The notes beneath the pieces were generated by a model, which ran no database searches, was not told where the DNA came from, and was given only the letters and a program-made list of their open reading frames with translations. The position numbers were made by a program, and so were the translations under genes. From Lolium rigidum (lineage: Eukaryota > Streptophyta > Magnoliopsida > Poales > Poaceae), in contig NC_061514.1 in the NCBI RefSeq assembly GCF_022539505.1, positions 340,240,644-340,304,643 on the forward strand: a DNA stretch of 64,000 bases. The letters run 5' to 3'. Shown in pieces: positions 54,906-64,000 of the stretch (positions are counted from its first letter, which is position 1; each line of letters opens with the position of its first letter).

Positions 54906-56063
54906 CTACTCCATATGGCTCCTCCTCCAGTTCTTCCTCCCCTGTCCCTTGATCTTGGGCACCTTGGGCTTGAGCGGAGGCATGCGCCCGACGGCGATCT
55001 CCACCCGCTGGAAGTTGCGGAGGTGAATGCCGAGCCCCTTGTGCTTGGCAAGAAAGGAGTAGACGTTCACCGTCGCGCCGACCTTGGGGAAGGTCCTTCC
55101 GATGTCCTCGGCATGCGTGAGGAGGCAGTTGAAGTCGGTGCCGCCGAGTCTCCTAGTGCAGAAGGGGCACTTGTAGACACCTTTGGTGAAGTAGGAGCCG
55201 AATTGGCCGACCTGCAGCATCCGCAGCACCTGCCGAGCCTTGGTGTGTTGTTCCTCCTCGTTGCTACCGACGTCGCTGCCAGACACCTAATTCATATCAA
55301 ATGGAAAGTATGAGTGAATGAGTTGCAACATAACAAAGTTAGGAAAAACAGAGGCAGTCTCAGTTAGATTGAACACAATTATATATCTACATGGATGGAG
55401 TTAGCGAACCAAAGCTCATGCACAACATATTTGTACACAGCAATGGTTCGCTGAACCCGCTTTGTACAAATTTGTGCCCAACGATTCATCATAGGCAAAG
55501 AAACAAATTCCAGATCTGAATAAATTAACCGAACGGCCGAACCCCAAATCTTAACTGGTTGAGATCACATGATTACTTGCATAAATTAACCGAACGGGCG
55601 AACCCCAAATCTTAACCCCAAATCTTAACTGATTGAGATTCCATGATTACTTGCATAAATCAAGAAGGGATCGAATCAAAATGGAATAAAATCGGCGCAA
55701 ATATTAACCCAATACTCATCCTACCGACAGATCCGCAAGTAATCATGGAACCAGCAAAAATAGGGTTGAAAAAAGCAAGAGAAGGGGAACAACAAGGGAG
55801 CAAACCGTAGTTACCTCGTTCCAAGGGTCTTCCATGAAGGTGTCGTAGGGGTTCGCCGGAGAGTCGTACGGCACCTCCTCGTAGGGGTCCCATTCCGGCG
55901 GGATCTGACCGCCATCGGCGGTAGCCTCCGATGCACCGACGAGAGCCGCCAATGCACCGGCGGCGGCGACGGCCGTAGACGGGACAGCGCCGAAGATGGA
56001 GGCGCCGTGCTTAGAGGGGACGATGTCGAGGACAGAGGACGGATTCGCATTCTCATTGTCCAT
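54906..56063 (-). CDS. zf-XS zinc-finger protein borne by the Mutator-like element
   Basis: Two exons, 56063-55815 (83 codons) and 55286-54906, join in phase through GT-AG (GAACGAG then GTAACTACG; TATGAATTAG before GTGTCTGGC) to give 209 residues. The N-terminus is Ala/Glu-rich and probably disordered (DPYEEVPYDSPANPYD). A CX2C...H cluster, YKCPFCTRRLGG (C123, C126) with LLTHAEDIG (H141) followed by a Lys/His helix (SFLAKHKGLG), fits the zf-XS finger of SGS3-type plant proteins. A Lys/Arg-rich tail (KPKVPKIKGQGRKNWRRSH) could bind nucleic acid or act as a nuclear signal. No XS domain follows, so it is a stand-alone finger. The frame is intact. Family assignment is by motif only; the role is unknown. 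Confidence 0.65.
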
Positions 56064-56235
56064 CGCCGGTAGAGGAGAGGGAGAGGGTTTTTTTTTGCTT
56101 TGGAGAAGATGATGGGACGTGAGAGGCGACGTTGCGTGAGGGAGTGAGAGTGACAGTGAGATAGTGGGAGGAGGCGAACATGGAGAGGCATCTATAAAGG
56201 CGAGGGGTCGTAAATGCCACCCGCGTCCTACGCTT

Positions 56236-56370
56236 GCACGGTTGCACGTCTGCACGTCTTCGACTTCTGCACCGCGACACGATTGCACGTCTTCAACTTC
56301 TGCACCGCGACCCGTGTCCTACGCGTCAACAATTGCACGTCTTCCACTTCTGCACCGCAACACGCGTCCT
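56236..56370. repeat. Short tandem repeat upstream of the zf-XS gene
   Basis: TTGCACGTCTTCnACTTCTGC followed by ACCGCGACACG occurs three times (about 56250, 56284, 56334). Confidence 0.6.
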
Positions 56371-56479
56371 CGATTCTAACCCTCGAAATTTAGATATACT
56401 CAAGTATACCCTCGAGTCTTATACTAGCATTTTTTGTGTGCTCAGTTTTTCCCTTGAGTGCTAATAATGGCTAGTGTAA

Positions 56480-57170
56480 TATACTCAGTTTTACCCTCAA
56501 GTGGCTGGTCAACAGAGATTCAACAAATGGGATTAAGCTATCTAATTGAGTCATTTCATGCGCAAAAAATTCCAAAAAAGATAAAACCATAGTGGCACTT
56601 ACTCATGGAGTCTTCTTACGCGACCTGCCACGTTGGGAACCATAACAATCATAGATAAATCAAGTTTTACCACAAATTGCCACTTCTCAAATCACCTAGT
56701 AGCTATGAAGGTGCATGGCTTTCCACAATAAGCCATTCACAAAACAAGTTTCCCCAAAACATACTTCGTCTGAATGAGGCCACAATTTTCACACGCATGT
56801 ATATTTGTATTGCAAATAGTTTGAGGTAGGCCAAGATGGGTTTCATTGTACAAAACACGCATTTTCCATTTTTTAAATCTCATATTTGAATACCTTAGTC
56901 TGTTTACTACTCACGTGCCCTTGGTTTCTTGATACTACTCAGTTTTGTCATCTTCCTTCACAAATTCTCACAGGGGACACCCAACCTTGTCCTGATTGGT
57001 CTAGCCCTTGTCACGCGTATCGTGCCCACCGACCGTTTATCGTATGATCTAACGGGCAGGATAGCCCCTTTCTCTCTCTGATCGGGGCCACCACCCTCTC
57101 TCTCCGTCGGCGGCTAGCTTCCACCCTCTATCTGTATTATTTTTCACGCGCTAAAAATTATAAACTCTTG
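56480..57170. other. Element-internal non-coding stretch
   Basis: AT-rich, no gene recognised. 56900-56950 carries a diverged copy of the terminal motif (GTGCCCTTGGTTTCTTGA, CTACTCAGTTTTG). Confidence 0.4.
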
Positions 57171-57174
57171 TAGG

Positions 57175-58283
57175 CATTCCTTTTCTTTTAGGGAATATAG
57201 TTTGGGATATAGTTTTGGTTATTTGAAACATCCCAAAAGTGGTATAATTTTGGTACAAACACGAGGCATACATTTGTGGGATTTTGGTGAATGGATTATT
57301 TATCACCCCTCTAACGATTATCAACTTTATTTAGCATTCCTTTTCTTTTAGGGAATATAGTTTTGGTAATTTGAAACGGCCCAAAAGTGGTATAATTTTG
57401 GTATAAACATGAGGCATACATATTTGGCATATTTGTGGGATTTCGGTGAATGGATTATTTATCACCCCTCTAACAATTATCAACTTTCTTTAGCATTCCT
57501 TTTCTTTTAGGGAATATAGTTTGGGATATAGTTTTGGTAATTTCAAACGTCCCAAAAGTGGTATAATTTTTATATAAACATGAGGCATACATATTTGTGG
57601 GATTTCGGTGAATGCATTATTTGTCACCCCTCTAACAATTATCAACTATCTTTAGGATTCCTTTTCTTTTAGGGAATATAGTTTTGGTAATTTGAAACGG
57701 CCCAAAGGTGCTATAATTTTGGTATAAACATGAGGCATACATATTTGGCATATTTGTGGGATTTCGGTGAATGGATTATTTCTCTGCCCTCTAACAATTA
57801 TCAACTATGTTTAGCATTCCTTTTCTTTTAGGGAATATAGTTTGGGATATAGTTTTGGTAATTTCAAACGTCCCAAAAGTGGTATAATTTTGGTATAAAC
57901 ATGAGGCATACATATTTGGGGGATTTCGGTGAATGCATTATTTGTCACCCCTCTAACAGTTATCAACTATCTTTAGCATTCCTTTTCTTTTAGGGAATAT
58001 AGTTTTGGTTATTTGAAATGTCCCAAAAGTGGTATAATTTTGGTATAAACATGAGACATACATATTTGTGGGATTTCGGTGAATGCATTATTTGTCACCC
58101 CTATAACAATTATCAACTATCTTTAGCATTCCTTTTCTTTTAGGGAATATAGTTTTGGTTATTTGAAATGTCCCAAAAGTGGTATAATTTTGGTATAAAC
58201 ATGAGACATACATATTTGTGGGATTTCGGTGAATGCATTATTTGTCACCCCTCTAACAATTATCAACTATCTTTAGCATTCCT
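57175..58283. repeat. 150-162-bp tandem satellite inside the Mutator-like element
   Basis: CATTCCTTTTCTTTTAGGGA begins units at 57175, 57335, 57494, 57654 (variant), 57815, 57977 and 58127; a broken start is at 58277. Periods are 160, 159, 160, 161, 162, 150 and 150. Units share GTGGTATAATTTTGGTA, TGAGGCATACATATTTG and GGATTTCGGTGAATG. Variants differ by TTTGGGATATAG and by TTTGGCATA. Confidence 0.9.
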
Positions 58284-58616
58284 ATATTCCCTAACACGTA
58301 TTTTTATTTTTTTTGGTAATTTCGGTGAATGCACACACTAACTTTGAAAACAACTACAAGTACATGTAACTGAATAATTGATTTGTAACAAGGGATCCCT
58401 TGTAACAACTTCTAGTGCCTGATGAGGCGCAATTATACAACAACAAAAAAACAACCAGCCATCAGATTAGCTTGCTTCTTCAACTCGATCAGCTACCTTA
58501 ACTGCTTGTTCATTTTCTTCAGTTCTCCCTTCACTTCCACCAGTTCTGCATTGGGAGCATTAGGCATAATCGGAAGGGCCCTAATCGGAACGGCTCCTCT
58601 CTCTGCCGCATTCTCT

Positions 58617-59010
58617 ACAGCAAGTCCCCCCTTCCCAAATTGCGCTCCCCAATAGCGCCAATTGATTCCTGCAATTGAAGCCTCTGAACGTACACATCGA
58701 TCCACTCGAAATTCCTGCATTTCTTCAGGATCTGAAAACAACAACGTGAACCCTAAATCCCAAATTCGAGGGAATAACAAGAAAATCGAGAGAAAACAAA
58801 GCAATTGGAGCGAGATCTAACCTTATCCCCATCTCTATATGGCAAGCTCTCGCATGCAAGGAACTCACGTCCACGGTTGCCATTGTCGTCCGTCTTACAG
58901 ATCGACCGCTTCAGAGGCTCCTGGCGTGGGCAGTCAGGGCATCTTGTCAAAGGCACGGGTCCATACTGCGGCCATAAAGAATGGGAGGTCGAAGAGAAAC
59001 TAGAAATCAC
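58617..59010 (-). pseudogene. GRF zinc-finger gene remnant of the Mutator-like element
   Basis: The first exon (59010-58822, donor GATAAG then GTTAGA) encodes LTRCPDCPRQEPLKRSICK and GREFLACESLPYRDGDK. The second (from 58731 after TTTTCAG) gives ILKKCRNFEWIDVYVQRLQ. Together this is the CX2C...C...C-x-x-FEW pattern of GRF-type zinc fingers. A stop is met near 58617; the usual C-terminal part (VEVKGELKKMNKQLR) is in another frame at 58549-58505, so the gene is frameshifted. GRF fingers bind nucleic acid in other proteins. The start codon is uncertain. Confidence 0.6.
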
Positions 59011-59394
59011 CCGCCTGCCGGAGAAGGGCTACCACTGGCGGAGAAGAAGAACAATGGGGCGCGGGGAAAGAAGGGGGAAGCAATGGCACGGGCACGAGCG
59101 CGGGGCTGGCTCGGGCTCCCATTTTGCAACGGTCACCTGGGTGAGCTGTGGGTCCGGCGCGCTAGCGTGGACAAGTTGTGAACCCACGATAATCTAGATA
59201 AGTGGAGACGTGTCCACTTCGGGGCACCAACAGCGGCCCCACTAACGGTCAACTTAACGGGATTCCTCCCGTCCGAGATCCTTGTGAGGTTTCAGACAAG
59301 GGCTTGGGAAAAACTGAGGAAAAACTAAGTGCCTAGGGAAAACTGAGCACAACTAAGGACCCGAGGGCACGGAAATAGAAAGCCCAACTAATTT

Positions 59395-59902
59395 AGACTT
59401 CTGTGTCCAGTTTTATTTTAAAATTTTACTTTTGCTTCATTGAAGCAAAAAAAAAGTCTCACTTTTGCTTCATTGAAGTAAAAAAAATGGTTCGACTAAA
59501 ATTGAAGGAGAGTTGTAACTTGTTCAGACTTTGTTTCATCGCAGCAAAAAAAAGTCCCGCTTTTATTTCATTGAAGCAAAAAAAAAAACCCGACTGAACT
59601 GGGAGTAAATAAAATTGATCCGTCAGATGTGGATCTCACCGAAGACATCACCGGAATCCTTGTAGCAACAAAAAGTACTAAAGTAGCAGAACCACAAAAC
59701 ATTTGCAACAAAATATTTACAATATTGTAGCATAGTGAACTACTTTGCCACTGCCTATGGTTGGTGCAAGTTATGAGTCATCCGTCGTGGGCGATGCTGG
59801 AAGTGGAGGCGACGGGACTCGCTAGCGCCGGTGCTGCTACAGGACAGGAGGCGAGTCGTCACTTCTACAAGATGGATGCATTGTAGTTTCTAGTTCTGCA
59901 GC
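59395..59902. other. Spacer between the two Mutator-type elements
   Basis: 59400-59590 has three or four copies of a short repeat (TTTTGCTTCATTGAAGCAAA), each a small inverted repeat followed by A-runs. No gene. Confidence 0.45.
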
Positions 59903-59911
59903 GACAGGTGC

Positions 59912-60343
59912 GAATTTTTGGCAAAAAGGACCAGCTCCACGAGTGAATTGTCAAAAAGGACCACTTCTGAGTGAAATTGACAAAAAGAACCACCTGCACC
60001 GTGGCGGCAAGCTTGCCAAGCGACACGTGGCACATGCCGCTACAGACTGTGGCGGCAAGCTCCCCCAAGCGACACATGGCACATGCCGCCACAGGCTATG
60101 GCGGCACGTACTGTTCACCCACAACATGTGAACAGTGCCTGCTGCCACGGGTGGTGGCGGCATGTGCCACGTGTCGCTTGTCGGTGCGTGAACAGTACGT
60201 GTTGCCACATGCTGTGGCGCCATGTGCCACATGTCACTTGGGGGAGCTTGCCGCCACGGCGAGGTGATCTTTTTGTCAATTTCACTCGAGGTGGTCCTTT
60301 TTAACAATTCACTCGTAAAGGTGGTCCTTTTTGCCAAAAATTG
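59912..60343. mobile_element. Mutator-type MITE, 432 bp
   Basis: Ends GAATTTTTGGCAAAAAGGAC and GTCCTTTTTGCCAAAAATTG are inverted copies; GACAGGTGC (59903-59911) and GACGGGTGC (60344-60352) form a 9-bp TSD with one change. The inside is strongly palindromic (TGGCGGCAAGCTTGCC; ACACGTGGCACATGCCGC against GCGGCATGTGCCACGTGT), so the RNA would fold into a long hairpin. Non-coding. Confidence 0.8.
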
Positions 60344-60352
60344 GACGGGTGC

Positions 60353-60482
60353 TGCAAGCGGCAGCGGAGGGTGCTACCAAGGGCATCGGTCGTAGCTACA
60401 ACAGGTGGCGACGAGTGGTACAAGAGGCTGCTGCTGCTAGCTACCAAGGGCATCGGTCGCTGCTACAACAGGCGGCAGCAAG
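60353..60482. repeat. Short direct repeat before Gypsy D
   Basis: GCTACCAAGGGCATCGGTCG followed by GCTACAACAGG appears twice, ~75 bp apart. Nothing coding. Confidence 0.5.
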
Positions 60483-60870
60483 TGACATAGGCATCCCCAA
60501 TGGGCTTGCCGAAGAAGGTACCCGGGGTTTACTGAAGGCCCATGACTCGAAGAATACGAAGCCCAGAAGCCCAAACAGGGTGTCGATATGGAAAATAGAG
60601 TTGTATTAGTAATAAATACTTGTAACTATACGGGGAGAACTCAAAGAGTCTCCCGTTATTTTGTAACTTGTACATCACGAAACCCTCGGCTCCACCTCCT
60701 ATATAAGGGGGGTCAAGGGAGAAAGAGAGGATCGATTCATTGTCAACACAACCCTAGCTTTTAGCAGCCGAGTAATTTTTCGGCTGAAACCTTCGAAATC
60801 TACTTGCCCTCTACTTTCCATGAAACCCAAGTTTACAACTTGTAGGCATTGACAAGTTAATACCTTGTCA
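60483..60870 (+). repeat. Gypsy D 5' LTR (388 bp)
   Basis: TGACATAGGCATCCCC to TACCTTGTCA. A promoter is visible: TATATAAGG at 60700-60708. The left edge is inferred from the TG start; the right edge is fixed by the primer-binding region. Confidence 0.65.
60700..60708 (+). promoter_or_regulatory. TATA box in the Gypsy D LTR
   Basis: TCCTATATAAGGGGGG, ~160 bp before the LTR end. Confidence 0.65.
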
Positions 60871-60916
60871 ATTGGCGCTGTCTTTGGGGATTAGAGGCGA
60901 CAAGGAGCTGATCTCG

Positions 60917-63699
60917 ATGGCACGTTCAACATTGTCAACATCTTCGGTGGCAAGCAATGCGATGGACGGAGGTAAACAGATCAAAACTAGTCTCGTTGAT
61001 TTTGTTCCTCACCCTCCCGCCCGTTTGGGTGCATATGCCTATCTGGAGGAGCCAATGGAGATGAAGTTCGGGAGCTTCTACTTTCGCGTCGGGAAAGAGG
61101 GATCACATCGTTTAGCGGCACCGATTTGTTCGGGACCGTTAGCGGTTGATGATGATTTCTCGGGATCACCGTCATCAACCAAGTCAAGCGATGAAAGAAC
61201 CTCGTCAACAAGCTGCGTCAAGACCGCCGCTGGAGGAGACCTCGCCAATCTGATCGGCGGGATATCCTTCGGGTCGTTCACGGACTCCGATCTAGACAGC
61301 GACTCGGAGAGCATCGACAGCTTCAACTTCATCGACAGATCTACTTCTATTCGGGAGGTCTTCACCGATCGTTACGACGGTGTCACCAAACCCGAAAAGA
61401 AACATACAATGCCAACATATCATCAAGTTTGTGTGATTGGTGAGGCAAGCCGTCAAGAACATGAAACATCAGAGGCTTTCGATGATTTGGGAAATCCATA
61501 CATCGATCCCGCTGATCTCACGCGAGGTTTGGGCAGCAAATATGTCGGGCCTACACCTCGCCAGAGGCTACCACTTCCGCAAGCAGCCTGGGATAGAGCA
61601 ACAACAACCATGAACGGCACGGATCCGATGACTACCGCAGCCACGGTGGAAGAGTTGCAGACATATTAATATAGACTCGCTCGTGCTAGTCGAGAGTTGG
61701 AGAAACAAAGGGTGATACTGGAGCAAAGGAAAGCTGCAGCTTCCGCATCGAGCAGGCGAAGAGCTGAGTTAAGTCGACAATCAAGGACTTCGGATGACAA
61801 CCACAGAGCATCGCACGATAGAGGAAGATCTCGCCTGCAGCATATACCCGAGCATGAGAGGGAGTACCTGATCCAGAATCTCGACATGTCCTTTATATCG
61901 ATCGACACAAGAGGGAACATTATCCCCAAAACACCGGAAGCTGGGTATATGGAGGCTCAAGCCTTTATACTAGCATCAAAGCCACCAGCTGGAGACCCGA
62001 GAGAAGCACTGTATCAGATGGCAATGACGGGAGTTGGAGTCATGGGAACAACGTTCGCAGGACCTAGCACACCACAACCTGAAAGTGCTCCAAGGAGAAA
62101 TAGCCCCAACTACCACGGTAGCGCGAGACCCACCCACGAGCAAACGTGGCGAGGAATACAGAAGCTCAAGATAGAGTAGATAGAGCACGGGAAAATAGAT
62201 CCAGGCAACATTCGCCAGAAGTCGATGAAGAGGATATGTGTGGACTTACCTGCTTCACTTGACGAGTTCGCAGAACACTGGTCCCTTCTGACTTTAAGCT
62301 CCCAGATGGTTATATAAAGTTCGATGGCCTGCAAGATCCCGAAGATTGGATAATTGATTTCCTGGAGACAGTAAAACTGCTGGGCGGATCAAGAGCAACA
62401 GCTATGAAAAGCATTCAAGTACATGTCAGTGGAGCCGCAGGATCATGGATAAAAAAACTACCAGCAGGATCCATCGATAGCTGGGAAACTTTTGAGGAGA
62501 TGTTCATAAAGAATTTCCGTTCCACGTGTAAAAAGCCCGCATCCATAGAGCAGCTAAGGGCCGGCAAGCAAAAATATGGTGAACCGATGAGGACATACAT
62601 CCAGCGCTGGAATATCATAAAAAATTCTGCTGAAAACGTATCCGACGAAAGAGCGATGGATGCGTTTGTCGCAGGAATTCAGAGAAAAGATTTCATCGAG
62701 GACTTGGGCAGATTTAATTCAAAAACAATTGCGGAACTCATGGACATAGCGAATCGCTGGGCAGATGGAGAAGATGTTGTGCATAATAAACGGCATAGGT
62801 CACCTGAAGAGGACCGCAATAGAAATCAAAATAGGCGACGATATTCTCGCCCGTACGCAGACTACGACAATCCTAGCCAAGTGGCGGCCGGATTCCGAGG
62901 AAACAATGGTGGAAATAATCGGGAGGATTATCAAAGGAGCAACGAACAGCGCGACGCGCCAGGTTCTAGCAGACAAAATAATCGACCAAGGTTCCAGAGG
63001 CCATACAATATATCACCCGATAATCTCTTTAATGGACCATGTCAGATGCACTTTTATCTCGACAATGAGGGAAAACGACAGTCAGGCTATCTTCAGAAGG
63101 ACTGTCGAACTTTTCAAGCATTGCACCGATACACAGGACATGCCAATGCACAGGCAGCAAATAGAGGGAACCCGCAGGGGCCAAGGAGTGAGATTCACCT
63201 ACCACCTCCACCCGCAATTACCGATGAAAATCGACACCTGTTGCAACTGGCGGCAAACCCTATCAACGGTCCCTACATCGATACAAACGGAGCGGTGGCG
63301 ATGATTCACAAGGGCAGACCCTCGAATAGGGCCCAGAAGGTGATTTCGCGGCAAATGTTCATGGCGGAAAAGATGCCTCCACCAACAATCGAGTATCTGA
63401 ATTGGTCGGGACACGACATTGGGTTCACTCAAGCAGACCATCCACCTCAAGTTCCACGACCAGGGCAATCAGCGCTGATCCTTCCAGCAGTAATCGCAGG
63501 ATTCGACGTCTCACGGGTGTTCATAGATGGAGGGAGTAGCATAAACCTCATGTACGCAGATACATTGAGAAAAATGAACATATCTTTGGCAAACTTAACA
63601 CCAACCGACACGCGTTTCCACGGCATCACACCCGAAAAACCAAGTTATCCACTGGGGAAGATCAACCTCGACGTTCAGTTTGGAACCCGAGAAAATTAA
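60917..63699 (+). pseudogene. Gypsy D gag and protease (nonsense and frameshift mutations)
   Basis: Starts MARSTLSTSSVASNAMDGGK at 60917. A TAA at 61667-61669 interrupts the frame, which then continues as YRLARASRELEKQRVILEQR; a CAA-to-TAA change would explain it. After 62179 a frameshift leads, by 62404, to the capsid region (SWETFEEMFIKNFRSTCKK, YIQRWNIIKNSAENVSDERA), then NRNQNRRRYSRPYADYD and a Cys/His-poor linker, FNGPCQMHFYLDNEGKR. The protease active site is RVFIDGGSSINLMYADTL (about 63510). A stop at 63697-63699 follows; the same frame goes on after it. Confidence 0.8.
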
Positions 63700-64000
63700 A
63701 GAAGAGAGAAGCTAGAATTCAAAGTCGTGGATTTTCCATCGCAATATCATACTCTACTGGGACGACCAGCTTATGCTAGATTCATGGCAGTACCACATTA
63801 TACATACTTGTTATAGAGGCTACCCGGACCCAAGGGCCCAATTACGGTCAAGGGAAGTTTTGCTTTGGCGGATAAGTGCGACAAGGAATTTCACAGGATG
63901 TTAGAAACCTTCGGGATGCAGGCAGAATACATGGTGTCAAGGCTAACAACTGATTATGATGTGTTGCCTGACGGAGGAAGGCCACTTAAGGAGCAAACTT
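63700..64000 (+). pseudogene. Gypsy D protease/RT linker, cut by the window end
   Basis: The frame continues after the stop with EFKVVDFPSQYHTLLGRPAY and FMAVPHYTYLL, then another in-frame TAG and RLPGPKGPITVKGSFALADK. This is the pre-RT linker of the family. RT is beyond the window. Confidence 0.7.

Larger units (their letters stand above)
54110..59385. mobile_element. Mutator-like element carrying two zinc-finger genes and a satellite
   Basis: Starts GGGCTTCCTATTTTCGTGC and ends GCACGGAAATAGAAAGCCC. The ~200-bp inverted termini share TTAGTTGT, CTCAGTTTTTCCC, TTCCTTAG, GTCGGACGG, GGATTCCCGTT and GTTGACCGTT in order. A perfect 9-bp TSD, AACTAATTT, flanks it (54101-54109 and 59386-59394), the Mutator signature. 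Inside are a zf-XS gene (minus strand), a tandem satellite (57175-58283) and a decayed GRF zinc-finger gene (minus strand). No MURA-type transposase is seen, so it is a non-autonomous or Pack-type MULE. Terminal words (CTCAGTTTT, CTTGAGTGC) recur near 56430-56510 and 56900-56950. Confidence 0.85.
60483..64000 (+). mobile_element. Gypsy D: Tat-lineage LTR retrotransposon, 5' part only
   Basis: The 5' LTR is followed by an ATTGGCGCTGTCTTTGGGGA primer region, then gag and protease. The element runs off the window, so its 3' LTR and TSD cannot be seen. Sequence differs clearly from Gypsy A/C. In-frame stops and a frameshift indicate an inactive copy. Confidence 0.8.

Noticed and set aside
54101..59394. 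LTR retrotransposon
   Set aside because: The termini are inverted, not direct, and the TSD is 9 bp, so a Mutator-like element fits better.

Overview
The window is plant nuclear DNA from a grass, probably a pooid with a large repeat-rich genome. The grounds are plant telomere-type CCCTAAA tracts, dirigent and F-box genes with plant TATA boxes and introns, Tat-lineage and chromovirus-like Gypsy elements, and grass-type CACTA, Harbinger, hAT, Mutator and Helitron ends. I name no species.

Layout: (1) 1-3180, a tandem satellite of ~350/517-bp units studded with telomere-like motifs, so the left edge looks subtelomeric. (2) 3296-29001, stacked transposons. A CACTA end and a long hairpin come first. 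Then a CACTA-derived element (4250-4861 plus 20311-20993) is split by Gypsy A (4862-20310), whose 5' LTR is split by Gypsy B (5534-13345, minus strand). A second copy of the A family, Gypsy C, lies at 21232-28996. Target-site duplications (TSDs) support A, B and C. (3) 29640-45600, a gene island: dirigent gene 1 (30067-30657), dirigent gene 2 (40021-40611) and a six-exon minus-strand gene for an Rpp38/L7Ae-like RNase P/MRP protein (43946-45595). Between them are Helitron-type ends, LINE-like tails, a 322-bp TRIM/SMART element and twin Harbinger-type elements with a small ORF. (4) 46800-53063, a hAT-type element holding a retroposon, an F-box pseudogene and an intact F-box gene (51798-53063). 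(5) 54110-59385, a 5.3-kb Mutator-like element with a perfect 9-bp TSD, carrying a two-exon zf-XS zinc-finger gene, a decayed GRF zinc-finger gene and a ~150-162-bp satellite. (6) 59912-60343, a Mutator-type MITE. (7) 60483-64000, the 5' part of another Tat-lineage Gypsy element (D), cut by the window end.

Probable functional host genes are the two dirigent genes (secreted, phenoxy-radical coupling family), the Rpp38-like gene (tRNA/rRNA processing) and the F-box gene (SCF ubiquitin ligase adaptor). Tandem duplication made the dirigent and F-box pairs. The less ordinary items are the zinc-finger-bearing Mutator-like element, the antisense acidic ORFs and repeated 3'-UTR hairpins shared by Gypsy A and C, the reciprocal deletions of A and C, and a Helitron-like insertion against the TATA box of dirigent gene 2. 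All calls come from reading the sequence; nothing was searched against a database.
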